64,000 bases of DNA from Salinicola socius (GTDB taxonomy: Bacteria; Pseudomonadota; Gammaproteobacteria; Pseudomonadales; Halomonadaceae), in NCBI RefSeq assembly GCF_001937195.1, contig NZ_MSDO01000012.1, positions 1-64,000 on the forward strand, given 5' to 3'. The notes below the pieces were generated by a model. That model was not told where the DNA came from. It was given only the letters and a program-made list of their open reading frames with translations, and ran no database searches. This document shows positions 50,051 to 61,665 of the stretch, piece by piece (position 1 is the stretch's first letter; each line of letters begins with the position of its first letter). Both the position numbers and the translations under genes were made by a program.

Positions 50051-51529
50051 GTGTCGGTCGCTCTCTGGCAACAATGTCTGAACTCGCTGCAGGATGAGTT
50101 GAGCTCTCAGCAATTCAATACCTGGATTCGTCCCCTGCAGGCAGAGGACGGCGAAGTGGACGAACTCTGTCTATTGGCGCCCAACCGTTTTGTCCGCGAC
50201 TGGGTCAGCGACAAGTATCTGAAACGGATCAACGAACTGTTGCGGGACGTCGCCTCCAGCAACAAGCCTCCCAAGGTTCGGCTGACGGTGGGTAGTCGTC
50301 GGGCCGCGGCGGTTTCCCCACGAGATCTGGGGGCGCCCGTGTCCGCCCCCAGCCGGCCACCGCAACGGCCATCGTCGCCCAGTGTGCAGACGTCTTCGCG
50401 CTCCAACGATGCAGCCGAGGAAAGGCATATCGATCGATCGCGCGAACGGGAAGAGAGTGGGCGGCGTGGCGGCCAGCGTCAGGTCCAGGTCGAGGGGAGC
50501 CTCAAGCATGGCAGCGGTCTCAATCCCAACTTCACGTTTGAGACCTTCGTCGAGGGTAAGTCGAACCAGCTGGCGCGCGCCGCCTCCCGTCAGGTATCGG
50601 AGAATCCCGGCGGTGCCTACAATCCGCTGTTTCTCTACGGTGGCGTGGGTCTGGGCAAGACCCACCTGATGCATGCGGTGGGCAATCATCTGGCGGGGCT
50701 TCGCGACAACGCCAAGATCGTCTATCTCCACTCCGAGCGTTTCGTCGCCGACATGGTCAAGGCGCTGCAGATCAATGCCATCAACGACTTCAAGCGCTTC
50801 TACCGCAGCGTCGATGCCCTGCTGATCGACGATATCCAGTTCTTTGCCGGCAAGGAGCGTTCCCAGGAAGAGTTCTTCCACACGTTCAACGCGTTGCTCG
50901 AGGGCGGCCAGCAGATGATTCTGACCTCGGATCGCTATCCGAAGGAGATCAGCGGTGTCGAGGAGCGCCTGAAATCGCGCTTCGGCTGGGGCCTGACGGT
51001 GGCGATCGAACCGCCGGAGCTCGAGACCCGCGTGGCGATTCTGATGAAGAAGGCCGACCAGGCCGAAGTCGATCTTCCGCACGACGCGGCGTTCTTCATC
51101 GCCCAAAAGATTCGCTCCAACGTGCGCGAGCTGGAAGGGGCGCTCAAGAAGGTGATTGCCGACTCGCACTTCATGGGCAAGCCGATCACCCAGGACTTCA
51201 TCCGCGAGTCGCTCAAGGATCTGCTGGCGCTGCAGGACAAGCAGGTCGGGATCGAAAACATCCAGCGCACGGTGGCGGAATACTACAAGATCAAACTTGC
51301 CGATCTGCTCTCCAAGCGCCGCTCGCGTTCGGTGGCACGTCCCCGCCAGGTGGCGATGGCGCTGGCCAAGGAGCTGACCAATCACAGCCTGCCGGAGATC
51401 GGCGACGCCTTCGGCGGGCGCGATCACACGACCGTGCTGCATGCCTGCCGCAAGGTCGTGGCGCTGAAAGAAGAGAGTGCGGATATCCGCGAGGACTACA
51501 AGAATTTGATGCGCCTGTTGACGAGCTGA
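50051..51529 (+). CDS. dnaA: Chromosomal replication initiator protein DnaA
   Basis: DnaA binds DnaA boxes at oriC and opens the duplex. The 492-residue protein starts at a GTG (50051; [20 protein letters not shown]). Domain I spans about residues 1-80 and a linker rich in Pro, Ser and Arg about 80-155. The AAA+ domain has Walker [12 protein letters not shown] and Walker [11 protein letters not shown]. The C-terminal DNA-binding signature [15 protein letters not shown] is intact. Confidence 0.98.
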   Translation: MSVALWQQCLNSLQDELSSQQFNTWIRPLQAEDGEVDELCLLAPNRFVRDWVSDKYLKRINELLRDVASSNKPPKVRLTVGSRRAAAVSPRDLGAPVSAPSRPPQRPSSPSVQTSSRSNDAAEERHIDRSREREESGRRGGQRQVQVEGSLKHGSGLNPNFTFETFVEGKSNQLARAASRQVSENPGGAYNPLFLYGGVGLGKTHLMHAVGNHLAGLRDNAKIVYLHSERFVADMVKALQINAINDFKRFYRSVDALLIDDIQFFAGKERSQEEFFHTFNALLEGGQQMILTSDRYPKEISGVEERLKSRFGWGLTVAIEPPELETRVAILMKKADQAEVDLPHDAAFFIAQKIRSNVRELEGALKKVIADSHFMGKPITQDFIRESLKDLLALQDKQVGIENIQRTVAEYYKIKLADLLSKRRSRSVARPRQVAMALAKELTNHSLPEIGDAFGGRDHTTVLHACRKVVALKEESADIREDYKNLMRLLTS

Positions 51530-51687
51530 GTCGCTATCGCGTCATTTCCGCAACCACAGGGATTGCGGGCGGCGCCTGCCGAGGCAAGAATGGGATGGTG
51601 CGATCCGGCAGCTTTCGTCACCAGTCCGGCTCGGGTCTATTGATCCGACGATTTTGGTTTATTGACTCAGTTTTATTGACTCAGCTT

Positions 51688-51817
51688 AGGTGCTGTCTGA
51701 AAAGTCGACGAGCGAAGGCCAGGCAAGGCAAAAATCGGCGAAAGCGGACCGGGCTGGCGCACCAGCCGATTTTTAACGCCGCATGGGCGAGCGTAGTACC
51801 TTTCAGACAGTGCCTAG
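51688..51817. repeat. Inverted-repeat (MITE-like) element between dnaA and dnaN
   Basis: A 130-bp element has inverted ends aggtgctgtctgaaa and tttcagacagtgcct (two mismatches) and an inner palindromic pair (aaaaatcgg / ccgattttt). Its left interior (cgacgagcgaaggccaggca) resembles the element at 4725-4865, and its right half recurs at 24356-24409. It lies in the 331-bp dnaA-dnaN gap. Just outside it, tttattgactcag is repeated at 51658-51670 and 51672-51684. Nothing else is recognisable in the gap. Confidence 0.75.
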
Positions 51818-51860
51818 GCTTATTGGTCCAGCTTAGATTCATTCCAACTACGGAGCCCCA

Positions 51861-52964
51861 ATGAAATTTTCCATCTCTCGCGAAGCCTTGCTGCGCCCGC
51901 TGACGCTGGTGGCCGGGGTGGTCGAGCGCCGCCAGACGCTGCCGGTGCTCTCCAACGTACTGATCGAAGTGCAGAACGAGCAGCTGGCGTTGACCGGTAC
52001 CGATCTCGAGGTGGAACTGATCGGTCGCGCGACGCCGGCGTTGGTCGACGAACCCGGGTCGGTGACGGTGCCGGCGCGCAAGCTGATGGATATCTGCAAG
52101 TCGCTGCCGGATCAGTCGGATATCAGTTTTTCGCTGGAAGACGGGCGGGTCGTGCTGCGAGCGGGACGTTCTCGCTTCACGCTCTCGACGCTGCCGGTAG
52201 CCGAGTTCCCCAACATCGAGGACGGTCAGAACGACACTACGCTGTCGCTGCCGCGCGGCACGCTGAAGTATCTGATCGACGCGACCTCGTTCGCCATGGC
52301 GCAGCAGGACGTGCGCTACTATCTCAACGGCATGCTGCTGGAGCTGGCCAACCACCTGGTACGCACGGTGGCGACCGATGGCCACCGTCTGGCAGTCTGC
52401 GAGCGCAGCGCCGACATCGAGATGGAAACCTCGCGCAAGCTGATCGTGCCGCGCAAGGGCGTGCTGGAACTGACCCGTCTGCTCGACGGCAGCGACGAGC
52501 CGGTCGAACTGATGCTGGGCTCCAACCACATTCGGGCCAATACCGGCGAATTCACGTTTACCTCCAAGCTGGTCGACGGCAAGTTCCCCGATTACGACCG
52601 GGTCATCCCCAAGGGTGGCGACAAGGTGTTCATCGCCGAACGTGGCGAATTGCGTCAGAACCTTGCGCGTACCGCGATTCTCTCCAACGAGAAGTACCGT
52701 GGCGTGCGGCTTCATCTCGAGGAGAACAACCTCAAGGTGATGGCCAACAACCCCGAGCAGGAAGAGGCCGAAGAGAACGTCAGCATCGAATACTCGGGCG
52801 ACGCGCTGGAGATCGGCTTCAACGTCGGCTACCTGATCGACGTGCTCAACGTGCTGGATGCCGACCGCATGCAGATGACGTTGTCGGATTCCAACAGCAG
52901 TGCGCTGATGGAAGAGCCGGGTGGTGGGGATGCGCGGTACGTCGTCATGCCGATGCGCCTTTGA
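51861..52964 (+). CDS. dnaN: DNA polymerase III beta sliding clamp
   Basis: DnaN is the ring-shaped processivity clamp of DNA polymerase III. The 367-residue protein begins MKFSISREALLRPLTLVAGV and ends with the clamp motif YVVMPMRL. Length matches E. coli (366). It lies between dnaA and recF. The 221-bp gap to recF shows no further gene. Confidence 0.98.
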   Translation: MKFSISREALLRPLTLVAGVVERRQTLPVLSNVLIEVQNEQLALTGTDLEVELIGRATPALVDEPGSVTVPARKLMDICKSLPDQSDISFSLEDGRVVLRAGRSRFTLSTLPVAEFPNIEDGQNDTTLSLPRGTLKYLIDATSFAMAQQDVRYYLNGMLLELANHLVRTVATDGHRLAVCERSADIEMETSRKLIVPRKGVLELTRLLDGSDEPVELMLGSNHIRANTGEFTFTSKLVDGKFPDYDRVIPKGGDKVFIAERGELRQNLARTAILSNEKYRGVRLHLEENNLKVMANNPEQEEAEENVSIEYSGDALEIGFNVGYLIDVLNVLDADRMQMTLSDSNSSALMEEPGGGDARYVVMPMRL

Positions 52965-53185
52965 CAATCGGTAATGGCTGCGCGCGCGAATCGCGTTGTT
53001 GCAGGCCGCCCGTCAAGCTCGCCTAACCCCGTTGTTATGTCTCGCTTTTCGGGCGGCCTGCGTCGCGCGCTTCATCGCGCTCGTCGATTACCCGCCAGCG
53101 GCGGTGTGGCCGATCATCGCTCGCCAACGTCTTCCGCGGTGGTCGGGCGTTTCCTCTCGTCTCTTGCCATGAGTTGTCACGTGCC

Positions 53186-54271
53186 ATGCCGCTTGATCGG
53201 TTGAGTTTCCACGGCCTGCGCAATCTGGATGTCCTGGAAATGGCGCCGGGGCCGCATATCAATCTGATCAGCGGTGCCAACGGCAGCGGCAAGACGTCGC
53301 TGCTGGAGGGGATCCACGTCCTCGGCATGGCGCGCTCCTTCCGGACCCAGAAGCTCAAGTCGCTGATCGACCACGACAGCGATGAGGTCACGCTGTTTGG
53401 CCGCCTCGGCGGCGAGCCGCCGCTGCCGCTGGGCGTTCGCCGTCGCCGCGATAGCGCCGAGCTCGATATTCGGGTCAACGGGGAGCGCGCCGCGCGGATT
53501 ACCCAGTTGGCCGAAGCGCTGCCGCTGCAGTTGATCAACCCTGATGCGTTCCGCCTTCTCGAGGGCTCACCGGCCGCCCGCCGCGAGTTTCTCGATTGGG
53601 GCGTGTTCCACGCCGAGCGGGACTTCCTGGATAACTGGAAGCGGGTCAGAAGGGCCCTGAAACATCGGAATGCGCTGCTCAGGCATGATAGAATCGACGT
53701 TCAGTCGATACGCGTCTGGGAGCGTGAACTCGCCCACTGGAGCGAGCTGCTGGATGGCTTGCGGGAACGCTACATGGCACGTTTCGCGCCGGTGTTCGAA
53801 GAGACTCTGGCGGCGCTGTTACCGTTGCCGGATCTGACTTTGCGCTACTCGCGGGGGTGGGATCGCCAGCGGGCGCTGCTGGAGGTATTCGAGACCGGGC
53901 GCGAGACCGATCGCCAGATGGGCTTCACGCAGCAGGGGCCGCAGCGCGCCGATCTGCGCATCCGCCTCGGTCGTCATCCGGCGGTGGAGGTGCTGTCGCG
54001 GGGCCAGCAGAAACTGGTGGTCAGCGCGCTGAAACTGGCCCAGGGGCGCCTGCTCGAGCAGTTGACGGGACGCACCTGCCTTTACTTGATCGATGATCTG
54101 CCGGCAGAGCTCGACGGCAACCATCGGCGGATCTTCTGCCAGTGGCTCGAACAGCTCAATTGTCAGGTCTTCATCACCAGCGTCGATCACGAGGCGCTGG
54201 CCGACGTGTGGCAGCCAAGCACGGATGTGGTGGCATCGCAACTTGCCGGCGGACGGCTGCATTCGGAATGA
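53186..54271 (+). CDS. recF: DNA replication and repair protein RecF
   Basis: RecF is an SMC-like ATPase that helps load RecA at gaps. The 361-residue protein has Walker A GANGSGKTSLLEG (about 31-43), the signature LSRGQQKLVVSALKL and Walker B YLIDDLPAELD near the C-terminus. I start at the ATG at 53186 (MPLDRLSFHGLRNL), which matches the family; a TTG at 53174 is possible. No clear ribosome binding site is visible. gyrB follows after 19 bp. Confidence 0.95.
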   Translation: MPLDRLSFHGLRNLDVLEMAPGPHINLISGANGSGKTSLLEGIHVLGMARSFRTQKLKSLIDHDSDEVTLFGRLGGEPPLPLGVRRRRDSAELDIRVNGERAARITQLAEALPLQLINPDAFRLLEGSPAARREFLDWGVFHAERDFLDNWKRVRRALKHRNALLRHDRIDVQSIRVWERELAHWSELLDGLRERYMARFAPVFEETLAALLPLPDLTLRYSRGWDRQRALLEVFETGRETDRQMGFTQQGPQRADLRIRLGRHPAVEVLSRGQQKLVVSALKLAQGRLLEQLTGRTCLYLIDDLPAELDGNHRRIFCQWLEQLNCQVFITSVDHEALADVWQPSTDVVASQLAGGRLHSE

Positions 54272-54287
54272 TTTCACCATGGAGTGA

Positions 54288-56705
<2,418 letters not shown>

Positions 56706-56792
56706 GATGGGGCGCGAAACGGAAGGCGACGCTGACGTTTGATTCCCTTCGACGGGATAGGACAGGTTCGGCGAAAGGCTTGACGAAGCCAG

Positions 56793-56821
56793 CGGCTCAT
56801 CCTTTTGGATGGGCCGTTTTT
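56793..56821 (+). terminator. Rho-independent terminator of gyrB
   Basis: A 9-bp stem (ggctcatcc with ggatgggcc, one G-U pair) with a TTTT loop is followed by GTTTTT. It lies about 90 bases after the gyrB stop. Confidence 0.85.
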
Positions 56822-56904
56822 GTATGCCGCTCATCGAGCGGAACATGCGAGTTTCTACAACACCGGCTATTTGTTATCCGCACCAACTCTCCGCATCAAA
56901 TTTA

Positions 56905-57017
56905 ACTATCCGCATCAACTATTCGCATCAACTATCAGCACCCACTATCAGCACCCACTATCAGCACCCACTATCGGTCCCTGCTATTTCACTATCGGCA
57001 TCATTATCAGCACCTCG
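56905..57017. repeat. 13-bp tandem repeat upstream of the sugar transporter
   Basis: Six consecutive 13-bp units run from 56905 to 56982: actatccgcatca, actattcgcatca, three identical actatcagcaccc, and actatcggtccct. Two more degenerate units follow to about 57017. The surroundings to 57348 are unusually A+T-rich for this genome and hold no recognisable gene; this stretch is the upstream region of gtsA. Confidence 0.85.
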
Positions 57018-57348
57018 ACTAGCTATTGTTTATCAATGATTAGTTGTCAATGATCAATTATCCCGTGATTGGCAGGCAAGTGGGCGGTAGATAAGTCATC
57101 GAGACATTGCCCATTGGTCGATGCGACTTAGTGGTTAGACACAAGCGTGATTCAGCGCCAGCCCGCGCCAGCTGTGTAACGAGTTCCTGGTACCCGATTC
57201 GAAGTAAGTGGATGTGCGTCCATGGTTGTATTGTTAGGTAAAAGCGGTTGGGTAATAGTCGCGATCAGCCCACGGAAGCGTCGAACGATGTGGGTCGTTT
57301 CGTAAAAGAACTAGATGTCGCTCCCCCAACAAGAAGAGGATCGAAGGG

Positions 57349-58641
57349 ATGCACGCCAATCGAAATAAGACCGTCATCAATCGTTTGGGGCTGGCTTTAC
57401 TACCATTTGCCCTGGCGCTATCCACGAACACGCTGGCTGCCGACACTGCCCCCGATGGCGAGGTCGAGGTGCTCAACTGGTGGACTTCGGGCGGTGAGGC
57501 CAAAGCGCTGGGCGCACTTAAAGACGAGCTGTCGGATCAGGGTATCGGCTGGAAAAACATGCCGGTAGCCGGAGGCGCCGGCACCAATGCGATGGCCGTT
57601 CTGCGCTCTCGCATCACCTCGGGTAATCCGCCGACGGCGGCCCAGGTACTCGGTTACGATGCCCAGGACTGGGCCGAACGCGATGGCTTGAGTTCGCTCG
57701 ACGAGGTGGCCAAGGCCGGAAAATGGGACGAGGTCTTCCCGCAGCCGCTTCAGCAGTTCGCCAAGTACGAGGGTCACTGGATCGGGGCACCGTTCGAGAT
57801 TCATTCGACCAACTGGGTCTGGGCCAATAAATCGCTGATGGATGAATTGGGCATCGAGCAGCCCAAGACCTGGGACGATTTCATTGCCTCATTGAAGAAA
57901 GCCAAGGATGCCGGCTACACCGGTCTGGCTTACGGCGGCCAGCCGTGGCAGGACACCACCGTGTTCGAGAACGTGGTACTGGCCACCGGCGGTGCCGACT
58001 TCTACCGCAAGGCGTTGATCGAGCTCGATCCCGAAGCGCTCGATTCCGCCACCATGACCCAGGTGTTCGATCATCTGCGCGAACTGTTGAAGTACAAGGA
58101 TGACAACTCCCCCGGACGTGACTGGAACCTGGCCACGGCGATGGTGATCAACGGCAAGGCGCTCTATCAGATCATGGGTGACTGGGCGAAGGGCGAGTTC
58201 CTCAATGCCAACCTCAAGCCGGGCACCGACTTCATGTGCTTCCGCACCCCGGGAACGCAGGATGCCGTGACTTTCAACAGTGATCTGATGATCATGTTCG
58301 ATACCGATGACGCCCAGCAGCAGCAGATGCAGCAGACCATGGCCAAGATCATCGGCTCACCCGAGTTCCAGATTACCTTCAGTCAGTTCAAGGGTTCGGT
58401 GCCGGCACGCATGGACCTCTCTGCAGACAAGCTGGATGCCTGTGCCCAGCGCGGTTACGAGCAGGTCAAGTCGGCCGCGAAGAACCACACGCTGATGGGC
58501 AGTATGGCCCATGGCTACGCCGCCCCGGCATCGGTCAAGAATGCCGTTTTCGACATCATCTCCTCCTTCGTCAACAGTGACATGCCCAGCGATGTCGCCG
58601 CCGAACAGCTGGCAGCGGCGGTGCAGGGCGCCACGTCCTGA
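57349..58641 (+). CDS. gtsA: Sugar ABC transporter substrate-binding protein (GtsA-like)
   Basis: A periplasmic family 1 solute-binding protein of 430 residues. A Sec signal ends around STNTLAADTAP. The mature protein has EVLNWWTSGGEAKALGALKD, YGGQPWQDTTVFENVVLATG and QIMGDWAKGEF, which match Pseudomonas GtsA, the glucose-binding protein. Glucose or a similar hexose is therefore likely, but glucosylglycerol or another sugar cannot be excluded in this organism. It is first in a four-gene operon and is followed by a stem-loop. Confidence 0.9.
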   Translation: MHANRNKTVINRLGLALLPFALALSTNTLAADTAPDGEVEVLNWWTSGGEAKALGALKDELSDQGIGWKNMPVAGGAGTNAMAVLRSRITSGNPPTAAQVLGYDAQDWAERDGLSSLDEVAKAGKWDEVFPQPLQQFAKYEGHWIGAPFEIHSTNWVWANKSLMDELGIEQPKTWDDFIASLKKAKDAGYTGLAYGGQPWQDTTVFENVVLATGGADFYRKALIELDPEALDSATMTQVFDHLRELLKYKDDNSPGRDWNLATAMVINGKALYQIMGDWAKGEFLNANLKPGTDFMCFRTPGTQDAVTFNSDLMIMFDTDDAQQQQMQQTMAKIIGSPEFQITFSQFKGSVPARMDLSADKLDACAQRGYEQVKSAAKNHTLMGSMAHGYAAPASVKNAVFDIISSFVNSDMPSDVAAEQLAAAVQGATS

Positions 58642-58647
58642 TGATCG

Positions 58648-58667
58648 GCCCCGCCCGTCGGCGGGGC
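58648..58667 (+). other. Stem-loop between gtsA and gtsB
   Basis: A perfect 8-bp stem gccccgcc/ggcggggc with loop cgtc lies 7 bases after the gtsA stop, followed by a weak pyrimidine run (ttctcattc). It probably stabilises gtsA mRNA or causes partial termination, so that binding protein exceeds permease. Confidence 0.7.
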
Positions 58668-58695
58668 TTCTCATTCACGAATCGAGAGTGATCCG

Positions 58696-59601
58696 ATGTC
58701 CAATGCTTCTCCGGATCGGGACGGTGGAGCGCGGGAGCGCCTTCAACGCTGGCTGCCGAAGCTGGTGTTGTCGCCGTCCTGCGTCCTGGTTCTGTTCTTC
58801 GTCTATGGTTTCATCGCCTGGACCAGCTACATCTCGTTCAGCGACTCCGGCATGATGCCGGATTACACCTGGGTCGGGTTGCATCAGTGGTCCCGGCTGT
58901 GGACTTCCTGGACCTGGGGGATTGCGCTTCACAACATCTGGGTCTTCGGGCTCCTCTACATCGTCTCCTGCATCGTGCTGGGCCTGTTGCTGGCGATTCT
59001 GCTCGATCAGCGCATCCGGGCCGAAGGCGTGCTGCGCACCATCTATCTCTACCCGATGGCACTCTCCTTCATCGTCACCGGCACCGCCTGGCAGTGGTTT
59101 CTCAACCCCGGCCTGGGGTTGGAGAAGACCATGCACGACCTGGGCTGGCAGAGCTTCAGCTTCAACTGGCTGATCGATTCCGACATGGCGATCTACACGG
59201 TCATCATTGCCGCGGTGTGGCAGGCGACCGGTTTCGTCATGGCGATGTTTCTGGCCGGTCTGCGGGGCATCGACGGCGAAATGATCAAGGCGGCGCAGAT
59301 CGACGGGGCGCCGGTCTGGAAGATCTACGTGCGGATCATCATTCCCCAGCTGCGGCCGATCTTCCTGAGCGCGGTCGTGGTACTGGCGCATCTGGCGATC
59401 AAGAGCTTCGATCTGATCGTGGCGATGACTGGCGGCGGTCCGGGCAACGCCACCGCGGTGCCGGCGACCTTCATGTACTCCTATGCCTTCTCGCGTAACG
59501 AGATGGGTATTGCCGCGGCCAGCGCGGTATTCATGCTGGCGGTGATCGCGGCGCTGATCATCCCCTATCTCTACTCCGAGCTGCGGGAGTCCCGATCATG
59601 A
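58696..59601 (+). CDS. gtsB: Sugar ABC transporter permease (GtsB-like)
   Basis: A 301-residue inner-membrane permease of the MalF type with six hydrophobic segments. The EAA coupling loop reads GEMIKAAQIDGAPVWKIYVR near residues 194-213. The start codon lies 54 bp after gtsA; the stop overlaps gtsC by 4 bp. It should pair with GtsC to form the channel. Confidence 0.9.
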   Translation: MSNASPDRDGGARERLQRWLPKLVLSPSCVLVLFFVYGFIAWTSYISFSDSGMMPDYTWVGLHQWSRLWTSWTWGIALHNIWVFGLLYIVSCIVLGLLLAILLDQRIRAEGVLRTIYLYPMALSFIVTGTAWQWFLNPGLGLEKTMHDLGWQSFSFNWLIDSDMAIYTVIIAAVWQATGFVMAMFLAGLRGIDGEMIKAAQIDGAPVWKIYVRIIIPQLRPIFLSAVVVLAHLAIKSFDLIVAMTGGGPGNATAVPATFMYSYAFSRNEMGIAAASAVFMLAVIAALIIPYLYSELRESRS

Positions 59602-60473
59602 GTGTCGCACCTCCCACCGTACGTCGCGGCATTGCCACGCGTGCGCTGCTCTACGCCATCCTGCTGGTGTTCGCGGTCATCTATCTGATGCCGCTCTATG
59701 TGATGCTGACCACCTCGTTCAAGACGCTGGAGGAGATTCATCAGGGCAACATGCTGGCGTTGCCCGTCGACTGGACGCTGGCCCCCTGGCGGGAAGCCTG
59801 GGGCAGCGCCTGTATCGGTCTCGAGTGCAACGGCGTGCACGGCTACTTCTTCAACAGCATCAAGATCGTGGTGCCAGCGGTATTGATCTCCGGTCTGTTG
59901 GGCGCTTTCAACGGCTATGTACTGACCAAATGGAAGTTCCGCGGCCACAAGATCGTGTTCGGACTGATACTGTTCAGCTGCTTCATTCCATTCCAGATCA
60001 TTCTGCTGCCGATGGCTCGGGTACTGGGGATCCTGCATCTGGCCAACAGTACATGGGGCCTGGTGCTGGTCCACATCGTCTACGGTATCGGGTTTACCAC
60101 GCTGTTCTTTCGCAACTTCTACGCCAGCTTTCCGGATGAGCTGGTGCGGGCGGCGCAGCTCGATGGGGCGGGTTTCTTCGTCATCTTCTTCCGGATTCTG
60201 CTGCCGGCGTCGATACCGATCATCGTGGTCACGATCATCTGGCAGTTCACCAACGTCTGGAACGACTTCCTGTTCGGGGTCTCGTTCGCCTCCGGCGACA
60301 GTGCGCCGATCACGGTGGCACTCAATAATCTGGTCAATAGCTCCACCGGGGTGAAGGCCTATAACGTCAACATGGCGGCAGCGATGGTGGCGGCCGTGCC
60401 GACGCTCATCGTCTACATCCTCGCGGGCAAGTATTTCCTGCGCGGGTTGATGTCGGGATCGGTCAAGGGCTGA
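59598..60473 (+). CDS. gtsC: Sugar ABC transporter permease (GtsC-like)
   Basis: A 291-residue MalG-type permease with six hydrophobic segments and the EAA loop DELVRAAQLDGAGFFVIFFR near residues 180-199. The ATG overlaps the gtsB stop (ATGA), implying coupled translation. The ATPase gene follows after 7 bp. Confidence 0.9.
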   Translation: MSVAPPTVRRGIATRALLYAILLVFAVIYLMPLYVMLTTSFKTLEEIHQGNMLALPVDWTLAPWREAWGSACIGLECNGVHGYFFNSIKIVVPAVLISGLLGAFNGYVLTKWKFRGHKIVFGLILFSCFIPFQIILLPMARVLGILHLANSTWGLVLVHIVYGIGFTTLFFRNFYASFPDELVRAAQLDGAGFFVIFFRILLPASIPIIVVTIIWQFTNVWNDFLFGVSFASGDSAPITVALNNLVNSSTGVKAYNVNMAAAMVAAVPTLIVYILAGKYFLRGLMSGSVKG

Positions 60474-60480
60474 GGATCAC

Positions 60481-61635
60481 ATGAGCTTTCTGCATATCAA
60501 CAACGTTCACAAGCGCTTCGGCGAGACCCATGTCCTGAAGGGCATCGATATCGCGATCGAGCAGGGCGACTTTCTGGTGCTGGTAGGACCGTCGGGCTGC
60601 GGCAAGTCGACACTCCTGAACATGATCGCCGGGCTCGACTCGATCAGCGAGGGCGAGCTGCTGCTCGATGGTCGATGTATCAACGACCTCCATCCTTCGC
60701 GGCGCGACATTGCCATGGTGTTCCAGTCCTATGCGCTGTATCCGAGCATGACCGTGGCCGGCAACATCGGTTTCGGGCTGGAGATGCGCAAGGTCCCGCG
60801 CAAGGAACGCCGCGAGGCGGTCGACCGGGTCGCCAGGCTGCTGCAGATCGAGAATCTGCTCGAGCGCAAGCCGGGGCAGCTTTCCGGTGGACAGCGTCAG
60901 CGCGTGGCGATGGGACGAGCGCTGGTGCGCGATCCGCAACTGTTCCTGTTCGACGAACCGCTATCGAACCTGGATGCCAAGCTGCGCGTCGACATGCGCA
61001 CCGAGATCAAGCAGCTTCACCAGCGGCTGGGAACCACGATCGTCTACGTTACCCACGATCAGATCGAGGCCATGACCCTGGCATCGCGAATCGCCGTCAT
61101 GCGCGGCGGCGAGCTGCAGCAGCTGGGGACGCCACAGGCGGTCTACGACGACCCCAACAATCTGTTCGTCGCCGGTTTCATGGGCTCGCCGTCGATGAAC
61201 CTGGTCAAGGCACGGATCGTCGAACAGAGCGGACTGCCGGTGGCTCAGGTGGCGACGGATGGGGCCACTCTGACACTGCCCATCGTGCGCGACCGTGACG
61301 CACTGCGCGGCTGGTGCGACCGCGATGTCATCCTGGGGCTTCGGCCCGAGGCGATCACCGACCCGGCCAGTGCCAATCATGGCGAGGGCAATATTCATGA
61401 GGCGGAGCTGCCGGTCGCGCTGGTCGAGCCGACCGGGGCGGATCTGTATGTCGTGACGTCGCTGGGCGGGACCAACGTCAACGCCCGCATGCGCCCCGGC
61501 ACGCCGTTACGCGCGGGCGAGCGAACCCGGTTCGCCTTCGACGTCTCGCGCATGGTGGTGTTCGACCCCGAGTCAGAGCAGCGAATCCGCGACGCATACA
61601 CTGCCGACGTCGCGTCGCTGGAAGCGACGGCCTGA
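60481..61635 (+). CDS. Sugar ABC transporter ATP-binding protein (MalK/UgpC-type)
   Basis: A 384-residue ATPase of the MalK/UgpC group. It has Walker A GPSGCGKST (about 37-45), VFQSYALYPSMTV (Q-loop), LSGGQRQRVAMGRALVR (signature), LFDEPLSNLDAKLR (Walker B) and a C-terminal TOBE regulatory domain from about 240 (LGLRPEAI). It completes the gtsABC-malK operon. A small inverted repeat (acgcct/aggcgt near 61637-61660) follows before the convergent regulator gene. Confidence 0.92.
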   Translation: MSFLHINNVHKRFGETHVLKGIDIAIEQGDFLVLVGPSGCGKSTLLNMIAGLDSISEGELLLDGRCINDLHPSRRDIAMVFQSYALYPSMTVAGNIGFGLEMRKVPRKERREAVDRVARLLQIENLLERKPGQLSGGQRQRVAMGRALVRDPQLFLFDEPLSNLDAKLRVDMRTEIKQLHQRLGTTIVYVTHDQIEAMTLASRIAVMRGGELQQLGTPQAVYDDPNNLFVAGFMGSPSMNLVKARIVEQSGLPVAQVATDGATLTLPIVRDRDALRGWCDRDVILGLRPEAITDPASANHGEGNIHEAELPVALVEPTGADLYVVTSLGGTNVNARMRPGTPLRAGERTRFAFDVSRMVVFDPESEQRIRDAYTADVASLEATA

Positions 61636-61665
61636 GTCACGCCTGTCGCTTCGCGAGGCGTTGGG

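Noticed and set aside
52974-53204. 76-codon open frame between dnaN and recF
   Set aside because: Arg/Ser/Ala-rich with no family signature; it overlaps the recF start.
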